This document shows, piece after piece, positions 16,811-25,753 of a stretch of DNA of 64,000 nt. Within the stretch, counting starts at the first letter, position 1. Each line of letters opens with the position of its first letter. This stretch comes from Actinoplanes octamycinicus. Lineage in GTDB: Bacteria > Actinomycetota > Actinomycetes > Mycobacteriales > Micromonosporaceae. A program made the position numbers and the translations under genes. The notes beneath the pieces were generated by a model. It made no database searches. It was not told the DNA's origin and was given only the letters and a program-made list of their open reading frames with translations. Where the stretch lies: contig NZ_JACHNB010000001.1 in the NCBI RefSeq assembly GCF_014205225.1, positions 9,839,501-9,903,500 of the forward strand, read 5' to 3'.

Positions 16811-18105
16811 TGCCCGACGCCGGTGACGCGCTGAACCAGCGGTACCGGCTGGACGACCGGATCGCGGCGGGCGGCATGGGCGAGGTGTGGCGGGCCACCG
16901 ACACCCTGCTCGGCCGGCCGGTCGCGGTGAAGATGCTGCTGGTCGAGCACGCCGCGGAGCCGACCTTCCAGCAGCGGTTCGAGCACGAGGCCCGGGCGAT
17001 GGCCACGCTGCGGCATCCCGGGGTGGCCGCGGTCTACGACTACGGCACCACCAGCGGCGGCGCCTACCTGGTGCTGGCCCGGATCGACGGGCAGCCGCTG
17101 GACCGGCGGCTCGCCGAGCGCGGCCGGCTCTCCCCGGCCGAGACGATGGCCCTGGTCGCGCAGGTGGCCGGGGCCCTGCAGGCGGTGCACCGAGCCGGGA
17201 TCGTGCACCGCGACGTCACCCCCGGCAACCTGATCATCGAGCCGGACGGCAACGTGGTCCTGGTCGACTTCGGGGTGGCCCGCTCGGCGCTGTCGGTGAC
17301 GCTGACCGGGGCCCGCAACGTGATCGGCACGGCCTGCTACATGGCGCCGGAGCAGGTGGCCAAGGCCACCGTCGGGCCGGCCGCCGACCTGTACGCGCTG
17401 GGCGCGGTCGCCTACCACTGCCTGACCGGGCATCCGCCGTTCGAGGGCGGCGACCCGGTCTCGATCGCGCTCCGGCACGTCACCGAGACGCCGGAACCGC
17501 TGCCCGGCGAGCTGCCCGAGCCGGTCCGCGCCCTGGTTACCCGGGCGCTCGCCAAGGATCCGGCGGACCGGCACCCGTCCGCCGCCGCGCTCGCCTCGGC
17601 CGCCCGGTCCGCGGTGGGCGGCGATCCGGACGCGGCGAGCCCGCTGGCCACCGAGAGCGCCACCGTCGCCCTGCAGGCCGCGCCGCCGGTCCCGTCCCCG
17701 GTGATTCTGGACCGGCCGCCGCGGACCCGGTTCCTGCTGCCGATCCTCGCGTTCCTGCTCGTCGCGCTCTCCGGTGCGGCCGCCGTCGCGCTGGTCAGCG
17801 ACCCGTTCGGCTGGTTCCCGGGCCGTCCCGCCACGACGCCGCCGGCCTCGCCCGCCCCGCCCAGCGGATCACCGATCCCGAGCCCGGCCCCCACCCCGAA
17901 AAGGACGGTTTCCGGTACGACCACAGCGGACAACCCACCGCCGGCCCGCCCCCGGACCACCCGTACCCGGACCGGTCCCCGCAGTTCGGCACCCGCCAGC
18001 GTCTCCGCGCCGGACAGCCCGGACACCAGCGACGACGGCGCCACGAGCGACGATCCGGGCGGCGGTTCGGAGCCGGCCGGCGACGACCCGTCCGCCGACT
18101 CCTGA
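16810..18105 (+). CDS. Receptor-type protein kinase with HRDVT catalytic loop
   Basis: A 431-residue transmembrane kinase closely related to the one at 12.1 kb; the kinase domains align without gaps up to the catalytic loop. VAVKMLL lysine, E in the C-helix (EHEARAM), DFG and GTACYMAPEQ are intact. The catalytic loop is HRDVTPGN: H133 and D135 are kept, but T137 replaces the usual Lys. The linker is short, with one membrane helix (about 306-332, ending DPFGWF like the paralogue) and a Pro/Thr/Ser-rich extracellular tail. The ATG at 16810 aligns with the paralogue's start. It may be co-transcribed with the acyltransferase or use its own leaderless promoter. Confidence 0.93.
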   Translation: MPDAGDALNQRYRLDDRIAAGGMGEVWRATDTLLGRPVAVKMLLVEHAAEPTFQQRFEHEARAMATLRHPGVAAVYDYGTTSGGAYLVLARIDGQPLDRRLAERGRLSPAETMALVAQVAGALQAVHRAGIVHRDVTPGNLIIEPDGNVVLVDFGVARSALSVTLTGARNVIGTACYMAPEQVAKATVGPAADLYALGAVAYHCLTGHPPFEGGDPVSIALRHVTETPEPLPGELPEPVRALVTRALAKDPADRHPSAAALASAARSAVGGDPDAASPLATESATVALQAAPPVPSPVILDRPPRTRFLLPILAFLLVALSGAAAVALVSDPFGWFPGRPATTPPASPAPPSGSPIPSPAPTPKRTVSGTTTADNPPPARPRTTRTRTGPRSSAPASVSAPDSPDTSDDGATSDDPGGGSEPAGDDPSADS

Positions 18106-18209
18106 GGCAGCCGCCCACCCACGGACCGGCCGGCGTGTTTTGATCAGCGAGGGTTACCTGTCGGAAACCTCCGAGTGCAACCATCTCGTGGCGCGATCAG
18201 GGAGGTGCT

Positions 18210-18512
18210 TTGTTCCTCAGCCGACATGAGCAGGAACGTCTGCTCATCCACGTGGCGGCCGACGTCGCCGAGAAACGGCGCGCCCGCGGTCTGCGACTGA
18301 ACCATCCGGAAGCGACCGCGATCATCACCGCCTTCCTGCTGGAGGGCGCCCGCGACGGCCGCAGCGTGGTCGAGCTGATGGACGCCGGGCGCCGGGTGCT
18401 GACCCGCGACGACGTGCTGCCGGGCGTCCCGGAGATGCTCACCGAGGTGCAGGTGGAGGCCACCTTCCCGGACGGCACCAAGCTGGTCACCGTGCACGGG
18501 CCGATCTCGTGA
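18210..18512 (+). CDS. ureA: Urease gamma subunit
   Basis: Smallest structural subunit of the nickel enzyme that splits urea to ammonia and carbamate. It has 100 residues with the UreA signature [14 protein letters not shown] near the N-terminus, and [22 protein letters not shown] and VTVHGPI at the end. The TTG start at 18210 is the only in-frame choice matching family length. GGAGGT sits just 3 nt before it, closer than usual; GGGAGG one base up gives slightly better spacing. It overlaps ureB by 4 nt (GTGA), so translation is probably coupled. Confidence 0.96.
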   Translation: MFLSRHEQERLLIHVAADVAEKRRARGLRLNHPEATAIITAFLLEGARDGRSVVELMDAGRRVLTRDDVLPGVPEMLTEVQVEATFPDGTKLVTVHGPIS

Positions 18513-18916
18513 TCCCCGGCGAGATCCTGTTCGGCGACGGCGACGTCGTCATCAACGCCGGCCGGGCGACGGTCGAGCTGACCGTGCGCAACACCGGCGA
18601 CCGCCCGGTCCAGGTCGGATCGCACTTCCACTTCGCCGAGGCGAACGCGGCCCTGGAGTTCGACCGGGACGCCGCCTGGGGGCACCGGCTCGGCATCCCG
18701 GCCGGCACCTCGGTCCGCTTCGAGCCCGGCATGCCGCGCGACGTCGTGCTGGTCCCGCTGGCCGGCAACCGGATCGTGCCCGGCCTGCGCGGGCTGGCCG
18801 GCGGCCCGCTGGACCGGGTCCCGCCACCGGCGGCGCCCGATCCGACCGATATCGAACCCGCCGGCTCGCTCGACGAGGACACCGGCGAGGCCCAGCCGAA
18901 CGGGAGCCCACGGTGA
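18509..18916 (+). CDS. ureB: Urease beta subunit
   Basis: A 135-residue beta subunit beginning [16 protein letters not shown], with [18 protein letters not shown] and [10 protein letters not shown], all standard UreB segments. The last 30 residues or so ([17 protein letters not shown] onward) form an acidic, proline-rich extension longer than many bacterial UreB proteins. The GTG start overlaps ureA by 4 nt, and the stop overlaps the ureC start by 4 nt. It assembles with UreA and UreC into the trimeric core. Confidence 0.96.
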   Translation: MIPGEILFGDGDVVINAGRATVELTVRNTGDRPVQVGSHFHFAEANAALEFDRDAAWGHRLGIPAGTSVRFEPGMPRDVVLVPLAGNRIVPGLRGLAGGPLDRVPPPAAPDPTDIEPAGSLDEDTGEAQPNGSPR

Positions 18917-20631
18917 CCTCTCTGGACCGGGCCCGGTACGCGGCCCTCTACGGCCCCACCGCGGGCGACCGGATCCGGCTCGCCGACACCAACCTGCTGA
19001 TCGAGATCGAGGAGGACCGCAGCGCCGGCCCGCACCCGGGTGACGAGGTGGTCTTCGGCGGCGGCAAGGTGATCCGCGAGTCGATGGGCCAGTCCCGGGC
19101 CACCCGCGCCGAGGGCGTGCCGGACACCGTGATCACCGGCGTGGTGGTGCTCGACCACTGGGGCGTCGTCAAGGCCGACGTCGGCATCCGGGACGGCCGG
19201 ATCGTCGGGATCGGCAAGGCCGGCAACCCGGACACCATGGACGGCGTGCACCCCGAGCTGGTGATCGGCGCGACCACCGAGATCATCGCGGGCAACGGCA
19301 AGATCCTGACCGCCGGGGCGATCGACAGCCACGTGCACCTGATCAGCCCGACCATCCTGGACACCGCGCTGGCCGCCGGCATCACCACGATCATCGGCGG
19401 TGGCACCGGCCCGGCCGAGGGCACCAAGGCCACCACGGTCACCCCGAGTGCCTGGCACCTGGCCCGGATGCTGGAGGCGCTGGACACCTTCCCGATCAAC
19501 GTGCTGCTGCTCGGCAAGGGCAACACGATGTCCCAGGAGGCGATGTGGGAGCAGCTGCGCGGCGGGGCCGGCGGCTTCAAGCTGCACGAGGACTGGGGCA
19601 CCACGCCGGCCGCGATCGATGCCTGCCTGCAGGTGTGTGACGCGTCCGGGGTGCAGGCCGCGATCCACACCGACACGCTGAACGAGGCCGGCTTCGTCGA
19701 GGAGACGATCCGGGCGATCGGCGGGCGGTCGATCCACGCCTACCACACCGAGGGCGCCGGGGGCGGGCACGCGCCGGACATCATCACGGTCGCGGCGCAC
19801 CCCAACGTGCTGCCCTCGTCGACCAATCCGACCCGGCCGTACACGAAGAACACCCTGGCCGAGCACCTCGACATGCTGATGGTCTGCCACCACCTGAACT
19901 CGGCGGTGCCGGAGGACCTGGCCTTCGCCGAGAGCCGGATCCGGCCGTCCACCATGGCCGCCGAGGACCTGCTGCACGACCTCGGCGCGATCTCGATGAT
20001 CGGCTCCGACTCGCAGGCGATGGGCCGGGTCGGCGAGGTCATCCTGCGGACCTGGCAGACCGCGCACGTGATGAAGGCGCGGCGCGGCGCGCTGCCCGGT
20101 GACGGGGCCGCGGACAACAACCGGGCCAAGAGGTACGTCGCCAAGTACACGATCTGCCCGGCCGTCGCGCACGGGATGGCCGGGCAGGTCGGCTCGGTCG
20201 AGACCGGCAAGCTCGCCGACCTGGTGCTCTGGGACCCGGCGTTCTTCGGGGTACGCCCGGCGCTGGTGCTCAAGGGCGGGATGATCGCGTACGCGCAGAT
20301 GGGTGACGCGAACGCGTCGATCCCGACCCCGCAGCCGATGCTGCCGCGGCCGATGTTCGGCTCCTACGGGGTGGTCCCATCGCAGACCTCGCTGGCGTTC
20401 GTCGCCCCGGCCGCGATCGACGCGCTGCTCAGCGACCGGATCGGGGTGAAACGCGCGCTCGTCCCGGTCGGTGACACCCGGTCGGTCGGCAAGGCGGACA
20501 TGCCGCTCAACGACGCGATGCCGCGGATCGAGGTGCGGCCGGACACCTTCGAGGTACGCGTCGACGGAGCGGTCGTCGAGCCGGACCCGGTCACCGAGCT
20601 GCCGATGGCCCAGCGCTACTTCCTGTTCTGA
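18913..20631 (+). CDS. ureC: Urease alpha subunit (catalytic)
   Basis: The catalytic nickel subunit, 572 residues. Active-site elements: DSHVHL (His pair, about 139-141), GFKLHEDWG with the carboxylated Lys (about 222), the AIHTDTLNE and [12 protein letters not shown]is ligands, and the mobile flap MVCHHLN with its Cys/His near 323. The N-terminus ([18 protein letters not shown]) is typical. The GTG start overlaps the ureB stop (GTGA), and the stop overlaps the ureF start (TGATG). It is intact and of normal length, so the enzyme should be functional given nickel and the accessory proteins encoded next. Confidence 0.98.
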   Translation: MTSLDRARYAALYGPTAGDRIRLADTNLLIEIEEDRSAGPHPGDEVVFGGGKVIRESMGQSRATRAEGVPDTVITGVVVLDHWGVVKADVGIRDGRIVGIGKAGNPDTMDGVHPELVIGATTEIIAGNGKILTAGAIDSHVHLISPTILDTALAAGITTIIGGGTGPAEGTKATTVTPSAWHLARMLEALDTFPINVLLLGKGNTMSQEAMWEQLRGGAGGFKLHEDWGTTPAAIDACLQVCDASGVQAAIHTDTLNEAGFVEETIRAIGGRSIHAYHTEGAGGGHAPDIITVAAHPNVLPSSTNPTRPYTKNTLAEHLDMLMVCHHLNSAVPEDLAFAESRIRPSTMAAEDLLHDLGAISMIGSDSQAMGRVGEVILRTWQTAHVMKARRGALPGDGAADNNRAKRYVAKYTICPAVAHGMAGQVGSVETGKLADLVLWDPAFFGVRPALVLKGGMIAYAQMGDANASIPTPQPMLPRPMFGSYGVVPSQTSLAFVAPAAIDALLSDRIGVKRALVPVGDTRSVGKADMPLNDAMPRIEVRPDTFEVRVDGAVVEPDPVTELPMAQRYFLF

Positions 20632-21275
20632 TGAGCCTCGCGACGCTGCTCCTGCTCGCCGACGGGCGGCTGCCCTCCGGCGGGCACGCGCACTCGGCCG
20701 GGCTGGAGGCCCAGGTCGCCGCCGGCCGGGTGCGCGACGTCGAGGACCTCGGCGGCTTCCTGCGCGGGAAGCTGGCCACCGGCGGACTGGTCTCGGCGGC
20801 GTTCGCGGCCGCCGCCTGCTCCGCTCCGGCGCGGCACGCCGAGCTGGACGCCGGGCTCGACGCGCGCACCCCGTCCCCGGCCCTGCGGAGGGCCTCGCGG
20901 GCGCAGGGCCGGGCGCTGCTCCGGGCCGGCCGGGCGATGTGGGCGGTGGCCGGCATCGGCCGGGAGCCGCACCAGCCGGTCGCCCTGGGTGCGCTGGCCG
21001 CGGCGGCCGGGCTGACGCCCGCGCAGGCGGCGGTCGCGGCGGCGCACGGCACGCTCACCGGTCCGGCCAGTGCGGCGGTCCGGTTGCTCGGACTTGATCC
21101 GTACGCGGTGCACGCGCTCCTCGCGCGGCTCGCACCCGACTGTGACCGGATCGCCGCGTCCGCCGCGGCCCGGTCCGGCGACCCGGTCGACGACCTGCCG
21201 GCCGCGGGCGCTCCCCTGCTCGACATCGGTGCCGAACACCACGCCACCTGGGAGGTGCGTCTCTTTGCATCCTGA
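20631..21275 (+). CDS. ureF: Urease accessory protein UreF
   Basis: A 214-residue accessory protein that acts with UreG and UreD in loading nickel and CO2 into apo-urease. It has the family opening [21 protein letters not shown] and a conserved helical body ending [20 protein letters not shown]. The ATG start overlaps the ureC stop by 1 nt, and the 3' end overlaps ureG by 11 nt. The sequence is alanine- and arginine-rich, as expected at this GC content. Confidence 0.93.
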   Translation: MSLATLLLLADGRLPSGGHAHSAGLEAQVAAGRVRDVEDLGGFLRGKLATGGLVSAAFAAAACSAPARHAELDAGLDARTPSPALRRASRAQGRALLRAGRAMWAVAGIGREPHQPVALGALAAAAGLTPAQAAVAAAHGTLTGPASAAVRLLGLDPYAVHALLARLAPDCDRIAASAAARSGDPVDDLPAAGAPLLDIGAEHHATWEVRLFAS

Positions 21276-21990
21276 ACCGCAGCATCCTGAACCGCACGAT
21301 CACGGCCCCGACGAGGTGCCGCACACCCACCCGGATCCCGGAGTCGACCCGCACGCGCCGCTCCCGGCGATCGGCGGACCGCGGGCGCTGCGGATCGGGA
21401 TCGGTGGCCCGGTCGGCTCCGGCAAGACCGCGCTGGTCGCGGCGCTGTGCCGGGCGCTCGGCGAGGAGCTGCGGCTCGCCGTGGTCACCAACGACATCTA
21501 CACCACCGAGGACGCCGACTTCCTGCTCCGCAACGGGGTGCTGCCGGCCGAGCGGATCCGCGCGGTGGAGACCGGCTGCTGTCCGCACACCGCGATCCGC
21601 GACGACATCTCGGCCAACCTGGACGCCGTCGAGGACCTGGAGGCGTCGCTCGGGCCGCTCGACCTGATCCTGGTGGAGAGCGGTGGCGACAACCTCACCG
21701 CCACGTTCAGCAAGGGCCTGATCGACCAGCAGATCTTCGTGGTCGACGTGTCCGGCGGCGACAAGGTCCCCCGCAAGGGCGGTCCCGGCGTCACCACCGC
21801 CGACCTGCTGGTGATCAACAAGACCGACCTGGCGCCGCTGGTCGGCGCCGACCTCGCGGTGATGGACCGGGACGCCCGGGCCCGCCGCCACGACCTGCCG
21901 ACGGTCTTCCTGTCGCTGGCCGAGGACAAGGCGGCGACGCCGGTCGCCGGGTGGATCCGCGGCCTGGTGGCGGCGCGAGCGCCGGCGTGA
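21265..21990 (+). CDS. ureG: Urease accessory GTPase UreG with His-rich N-terminus
   Basis: A SIMIBI GTPase that powers nickel delivery to urease. Of 241 residues, the P-loop GPVGSGKT is near 50, followed by [25 protein letters not shown] (the Cys-Pro-His nickel site), VESGGDNL and [12 protein letters not shown]. The TTG start at 21265, 9 nt after GGAGG, is preferred because it includes a His-rich leader ([16 protein letters not shown], then HTHPD). This leader could bind nickel and stand in for the missing UreE. It overlaps ureF by 11 nt and ureD by 4 nt. Confidence 0.95.
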   Translation: MHPEPQHPEPHDHGPDEVPHTHPDPGVDPHAPLPAIGGPRALRIGIGGPVGSGKTALVAALCRALGEELRLAVVTNDIYTTEDADFLLRNGVLPAERIRAVETGCCPHTAIRDDISANLDAVEDLEASLGPLDLILVESGGDNLTATFSKGLIDQQIFVVDVSGGDKVPRKGGPGVTTADLLVINKTDLAPLVGADLAVMDRDARARRHDLPTVFLSLAEDKAATPVAGWIRGLVAARAPA

Positions 21991-22811
21991 GGGCCGAGGC
22001 CCGGATCGTCGCGGAGGCGGACGGGCGGGGCGGCACCCGGCTCGCCGTCCTCCGCGGCCAGTCGCCGCTGCTGCTCCGGCAGACCGGCTCCCGCCATGCC
22101 GCCGCGCCGCCCCACGCCGGCGGTCTGCTCGACACCGGCGGTCTGCTCGACGCCGGCGGGGTTCGCGACACCGGCGGGGTCACCGTCCATCTGGTCGGCG
22201 GCGCGGCCGGGCCGCTGCGTGGCGATGACCTGCGCCTGGTGATCGAAGTCGGCCAGGACGCGCGGCTGACCCTGCGCAGTGTGGCGGCTCAGCTAGCCCT
22301 GCCGGGGCGGCCCGCGCCGCCCTCCCGGATGACGGTCACCGCGACGGTCGCGGCGGGCGGCACGTTGCGGTGGCTCCCCGAGCCGCTGATCGCCGCCGCC
22401 GGCAGCGACCACGTCGCGATCACCCGGGTGGCGGTCGAGGCCGGCGGGTCACTGTGGTGGCGCGACGACCTGGTCTGCGGCCGGCACGCCGAGGAGTCCG
22501 GCGACTTCGTCGCGGACACCCTCGTCCGGTACGCCGGAAGCACCCTTCACCGGCACGAGCTCGCGGTCGGCCCGCGCGCGCCAGGCTGGACCGGCCCGGC
22601 CGTCCTGGGCACCGGCCGCGCCGTCGGGACGCTGCTCCTGGCCGGCCCCGCCGCCGCGGCCGCCGCCGACCGCGGCGTCACCGGCACGCACGCCGCGATC
22701 ATGCCGCTGGCCGGCCCGGGCGTCCTGGCCACCGCCGTCGCCCCGGACATCCGAGCCGTCCGGGCCGCCCTGGACCCGCTGTGCCGTCACTCCCCCGCGC
22801 CGGTGTCCTAG
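21987..22811 (+). CDS. ureD: Urease accessory protein UreD/UreH
   Basis: Scaffold of the activation complex that holds apo-urease while UreF/UreG insert nickel. A 274-residue protein with [16 protein letters not shown], the [19 protein letters not shown] segment and [18 protein letters not shown], all UreD hallmarks. The GTG start overlaps the ureG stop (GTGA). An early in-frame micro-repeat ([14 protein letters not shown], then GGVRDTGGV) enlarges the N-terminal domain relative to homologues. It is the last gene of the operon; a long hairpin follows within 20 bp. Confidence 0.93.
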   Translation: MRAEARIVAEADGRGGTRLAVLRGQSPLLLRQTGSRHAAAPPHAGGLLDTGGLLDAGGVRDTGGVTVHLVGGAAGPLRGDDLRLVIEVGQDARLTLRSVAAQLALPGRPAPPSRMTVTATVAAGGTLRWLPEPLIAAAGSDHVAITRVAVEAGGSLWWRDDLVCGRHAEESGDFVADTLVRYAGSTLHRHELAVGPRAPGWTGPAVLGTGRAVGTLLLAGPAAAAAADRGVTGTHAAIMPLAGPGVLATAVAPDIRAVRAALDPLCRHSPAPVS

Positions 22812-22828
22812 GGCTGTCCTGCCGATCA

Positions 22829-22939
22829 AGGCGAGGCTGCGGCGTGGCCAGGCGCGCCTGGCAGCGTCCGCGAGACGCCCACATACACCGGTATGCGGGC
22901 GTTTCGCGGCCGTTGCCGGCCACACTCCTGACCTCGCCT
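22829..22939. terminator. Long imperfect palindrome between convergent ureD and dehydrogenase genes
   Basis: Inner arms 22870-22885 (GCGAGACGCCCACATA) and 22892-22907 (TATGCGGGCGTTTCGC) pair with one wobble and one mismatch around a 6-nt loop. Matching outer blocks AGGCGAGG/CCTCGCCT and GTGGCC/GGCCAC extend the structure to 111 bp, with a 10-nt bulge on the left side. It probably ends transcription in both directions. The size and layered build also suit a dispersed genomic repeat. Confidence 0.7.
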
Positions 22940-22974
22940 CGCACCCGGCCGGGTCACGAGACACGCCCCAGTCG

Positions 22975-24063
22975 TCAGCGAGACGGGTCGATCATGGTCA
23001 TGCCGGCCGGGGTGGCCTGATCGAAAGCGGGCAGCAGCGCGGCCGCTTCGGTGAGGCCGACGGTGCGTTCGATCAGTCGTTGCGGCTGGAGCGTGCCCCG
23101 CTCGATGAGGGCCATCATGGCCGGGTAGTCGGCCGCCGCCATGCCGTGGCTGCCGAGCAGGTCGAGTTCCCAGCCGATCACCCGGGACATCGGCACCCTC
23201 GGGTGGCCGTCGATCGGCGGCAGCAGCCCGATCTGCACGTGCCGGCCCCGGCGGCGCAGGCTGAGGATCGCGTCGGCGCAGGTCTGCTCGCTGCCGACCG
23301 CGTCGACGGTGACATGGCTGCCGCCACCGGTCAGCTCGGCAACCGCAGCGGGGACGTCAACGGTGGCACCCGCACCCGTGCCGCTGGCGGCGGTTCCGGT
23401 GCCGCTCGCGGCGGCGGACAGCAGGGTGTGTTCCGCGCCCACGGCGGCGGCGACCGCCAACGCCTCCGGGTTCCGGTCGACCGCGATCACCCGCGCGCCC
23501 AGTGCCCGCGCGATCATCACCGCGCTCAGGCCGACGCCCCCGGCGCCGACCACGGTCACCCACTCGCCCTCGGTGACCCGCGCCCGGCCGGCCAGCCCGC
23601 GGTAGGCGGTGGCGAACCGGCAGCCCAGACTCGCCGCGGTGGCGAAGTCCACCTGTGCCGGGAGGGCCACCAGGTTGGTGTCGGCGGCGTGCAGGACCAC
23701 GAACTCGGCGAACGAGCCCCCGTGCGTGAACCCGGGCTGCTGCTGGTCCGGGCAGACCTGGGCCTGTCCGGTCCGGCACCACTCGCACCGCCCGCACCCG
23801 CAGACGAACGGCACGGTCACCCGGTCGCCGGCCGCCCAGCGGCCGACCCCGGCGCCGGCCTCGGTCACCACCCCGGCCAGCTCGTGCCCGGGCACGTGCG
23901 GGAAGACGATGTCGTCGTCGTGCCCGGCCCAGCCGTGCCAGTCACTGCGGCACAGCCCGGTGGCCATCACCCGGACCACCACCCCGCCGGGCGGCGCGCT
24001 GGGCCGCGGCACCTCCCGCACCTCGGGCCGGCCCCGGACAACGTCGACAACCACGGCACGCAT
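22975..24063 (-). CDS. Zinc-dependent alcohol dehydrogenase (MDR family)
   Basis: A medium-chain NAD(P)-dependent dehydrogenase, 362 residues. The catalytic zinc ligand Cys is in TGLCRSDWHGW and His-Glu in PGHELAGVV. The structural-zinc lobe has four cysteines (CGCGRCEWCRTGQAQVC). The Rossmann motif is VVGAGGVGLSAV. A short tandem insertion (AASGTGTAASGTGAG) follows the cofactor domain. The ATG at 24063 begins MRAVVVDV as in homologues; a start seven codons further up is less likely. It lies downstream of the TetR gene on the same strand (52 bp), so probably shares its control. The substrate is not predictable. Confidence 0.92.
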   Translation of the reverse strand: MRAVVVDVVRGRPEVREVPRPSAPPGGVVVRVMATGLCRSDWHGWAGHDDDIVFPHVPGHELAGVVTEAGAGVGRWAAGDRVTVPFVCGCGRCEWCRTGQAQVCPDQQQPGFTHGGSFAEFVVLHAADTNLVALPAQVDFATAASLGCRFATAYRGLAGRARVTEGEWVTVVGAGGVGLSAVMIARALGARVIAVDRNPEALAVAAAVGAEHTLLSAAASGTGTAASGTGAGATVDVPAAVAELTGGGSHVTVDAVGSEQTCADAILSLRRRGRHVQIGLLPPIDGHPRVPMSRVIGWELDLLGSHGMAAADYPAMMALIERGTLQPQRLIERTVGLTEAAALLPAFDQATPAGMTMIDPSR

Positions 24064-24115
24064 CGCCCCATCCTCGCCGATCATCCGGCGAAGCCATCAA
24101 GAGAGCCCGGCGAAG

Positions 24116-24790
24116 CTATGAACGGAGTCCGGCGAAGCTGTCCAGCAACCGGCGCAACCCCCACAGGTACTGGTCGGTGCCGATCCAGGTCGCCATCACG
24201 TCGGTAGCGGCAGCGGTCCGCGGGAACCGGTCAGCCGGCACCTCGCCCCAGGCCGCGGCCCGCGCCGCGATCCGCTCCGCCTCCGGCGGCAGCACCCCGG
24301 CGTGCGGCTGATCGGCCACCTCCAGAGCGATCGCGCCCAGGACGTAAACCATGATCAGGTACGCCCCCCGCGCGCCGGCCGCACGGTCCAGACCGGCCGC
24401 CGACAGCCGGTCCAGCAACCGTTCGCCGAGCAGCAGCGCCTGCGGCCCGTTCATCGCGCCGCTCAGGAAGAGCGGCACCGCGCCCGGGTGCGCGACCAGC
24501 CGGGCCCGGATCTCCACGGCCAGCAGCTCCAGGTCGGCACGCCAGCCGCCGGTCGCCGGGGCGGCCGCGTTCACCTCGCCGAGCAGACGCTCGACCAGGG
24601 CCTGCTCGATGGCCGCCTTGTCGGCGAAGTAGGTGTACACCGCGTTCGGCGTGACGCCCAGCTCGCCGGCGATCCGGCGGATCGAGGCCGCGACCGGGCC
24701 GTCGGCGTCCATCAGCCGCAGGGCGGCGTCCAGCACGTCGTCCTGCGTGAGCGCGCGTTTCGGGCCGGGCCGCCGGCGTGCCTCGGTCAT
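24116..24790 (-). CDS. TetR-family transcriptional regulator
   Basis: A 224-residue repressor type. The N-terminal helix-turn-helix (LDAALRLMDADGPVAASIRR, then IAGELGVTPNAVYTYFADKAA) is followed by a TetR ligand-binding domain like those of the TetR_C class (LARLVAHPGAVPLF region). The ATG at 24790 has GGGGGAAG upstream. It is divergent from the membrane protein at 24.9 kb. Two identical-pattern palindromes in the shared promoter are likely its operators, giving autoregulation and control of both neighbours. Confidence 0.93.
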   Translation of the reverse strand: MTEARRRPGPKRALTQDDVLDAALRLMDADGPVAASIRRIAGELGVTPNAVYTYFADKAAIEQALVERLLGEVNAAAPATGGWRADLELLAVEIRARLVAHPGAVPLFLSGAMNGPQALLLGERLLDRLSAAGLDRAAGARGAYLIMVYVLGAIALEVADQPHAGVLPPEAERIAARAAAWGEVPADRFPRTAAATDVMATWIGTDQYLWGLRRLLDSFAGLRS

Positions 24791-24811
24791 GGCTTCCCCC
24801 TTGACATATCT

Positions 24812-24861
24812 CTGCACACCGTACAGCATTCGCGGTGTCAGCAACTCTGCACGGCGTACAG
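24812..24861. promoter_or_regulatory. Paired TetR-type operators CTGCAC-N3-GTACAG
   Basis: CTGCACACCGTACAG (24812-24826) and CTGCACGGCGTACAG (24847-24861) are near-palindromes sharing 13 of 15 bases, 35 bp apart, within the divergent promoter of the TetR gene and the DUF4386-like gene. TTGACA at 24801-24806 followed after 17 bp by CAGCAT is a candidate plus-strand promoter whose spacer contains the first site, so binding would block it. Confidence 0.65.
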
Positions 24862-24873
24862 AAATGGATCGAG

Positions 24874-25623
24874 ATGAAACGAGTGACCGGATGGCTCCTG
24901 GTGACAGCGGCGGCCGGCTTCGCGGTGGCGTCGAGCGTGCTGTCGGCGACGTTCGGCTGGCCGGACATCCTGCGGGAGCCGGCCCCGGTGGTGCTGGCCG
25001 CGTTCCACGACGGCGGCCCGTCGCTGGTCTGGACCTGGTTCGCGGTGGCCTGGACGTACGGGCTGCTCGCCGTACCGGTGCTGCTGCTCGCGGCGGCCCT
25101 GGGGCGTCCGGCGGACCCGGTGCTCAAGGCGGCCGGCGCGATCGGCGCGGCCTCCGCGCTGTTGTCGCTGATCGGGTTCCTGCGCTGGGTCTTCGTGGTC
25201 CCGGCGCTGGCCACCCGATGGGCCGGGGGCGACCCGGTGACCCGGGCCGCGGTGGAGGCGGCGTGGACGGCGCAGCACCAGTTCGGCGGGGCGCTGCTCG
25301 GCGAGCATCTCGGGCAGGTGCTCGCGGTGGCCTGGTCGGTGACGGTCAGCCTGGTGGTGCTGCGGTCCGGCGTGCTGCCCCGGTGGGTCGGGTGGAGCGG
25401 CCTGACGGCGTCGGCGTTGTACCTGCTCAATCAGGGCGAGGTGCTCGCGACGGCGGTGCCCGGCTTCCCGGTGTGGGAGCTGGCCGGGCTGCTCGGGAGC
25501 ACGACGTGGGGGCTGTGGGTGGCCGCCGTCGGCGGGGCACTGCTCGTGCGCCGTCCGCGGCGCGACGCCTCGACCGGCTCGATCCGCGCGGCCCGGCAGG
25601 CCGGGATACGCCCGGCCGGCTGA
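24874..25623 (+). CDS. DUF4386-like multi-pass membrane protein
   Basis: A 249-residue integral membrane protein with about six hydrophobic helices (WLLVTAAAGFAVASSVLSA, LAVPVLLLAAAL, and pairs near 110, 165, 195 and 215). It resembles the DUF4386 group, whose function is unknown. The soluble stretch WAGGDPVTRAAVEAAWTAQH precedes helix four. The ATG at 24874 (MKRVTGW) is chosen because it begins the first helix; the longer frame upstream would overlap the operator. It is probably controlled by the divergent TetR repressor. A strong hairpin follows. Confidence 0.75.
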   Translation: MKRVTGWLLVTAAAGFAVASSVLSATFGWPDILREPAPVVLAAFHDGGPSLVWTWFAVAWTYGLLAVPVLLLAAALGRPADPVLKAAGAIGAASALLSLIGFLRWVFVVPALATRWAGGDPVTRAAVEAAWTAQHQFGGALLGEHLGQVLAVAWSVTVSLVVLRSGVLPRWVGWSGLTASALYLLNQGEVLATAVPGFPVWELAGLLGSTTWGLWVAAVGGALLVRRPRRDASTGSIRAARQAGIRPAG

Positions 25624-25706
25624 CGCACGTCGCCCGGCGACGATTCCGGAGCCGTTCGTCAGGCTCGGGACGGCGATGGTCGTACCGAAAACCGCGCGGA
25701 CATGGT

Positions 25707-25736
25707 GGAGGGCGGACCGTGAGCGGTCCGCCCTCC
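25707..25736. terminator. Perfect 13-bp hairpin between convergent genes
   Basis: GGAGGGCGGACCG (25707-25719) pairs perfectly with 25724-25736 around the loop TGAG. It sits between the DUF4386-like gene and the sigma factor gene, which converge, so it probably terminates both. No long T-run is present, as is usual in actinobacteria. Confidence 0.8.
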
Positions 25737-25753
25737 GTCGGTTCGCGCCGCGG

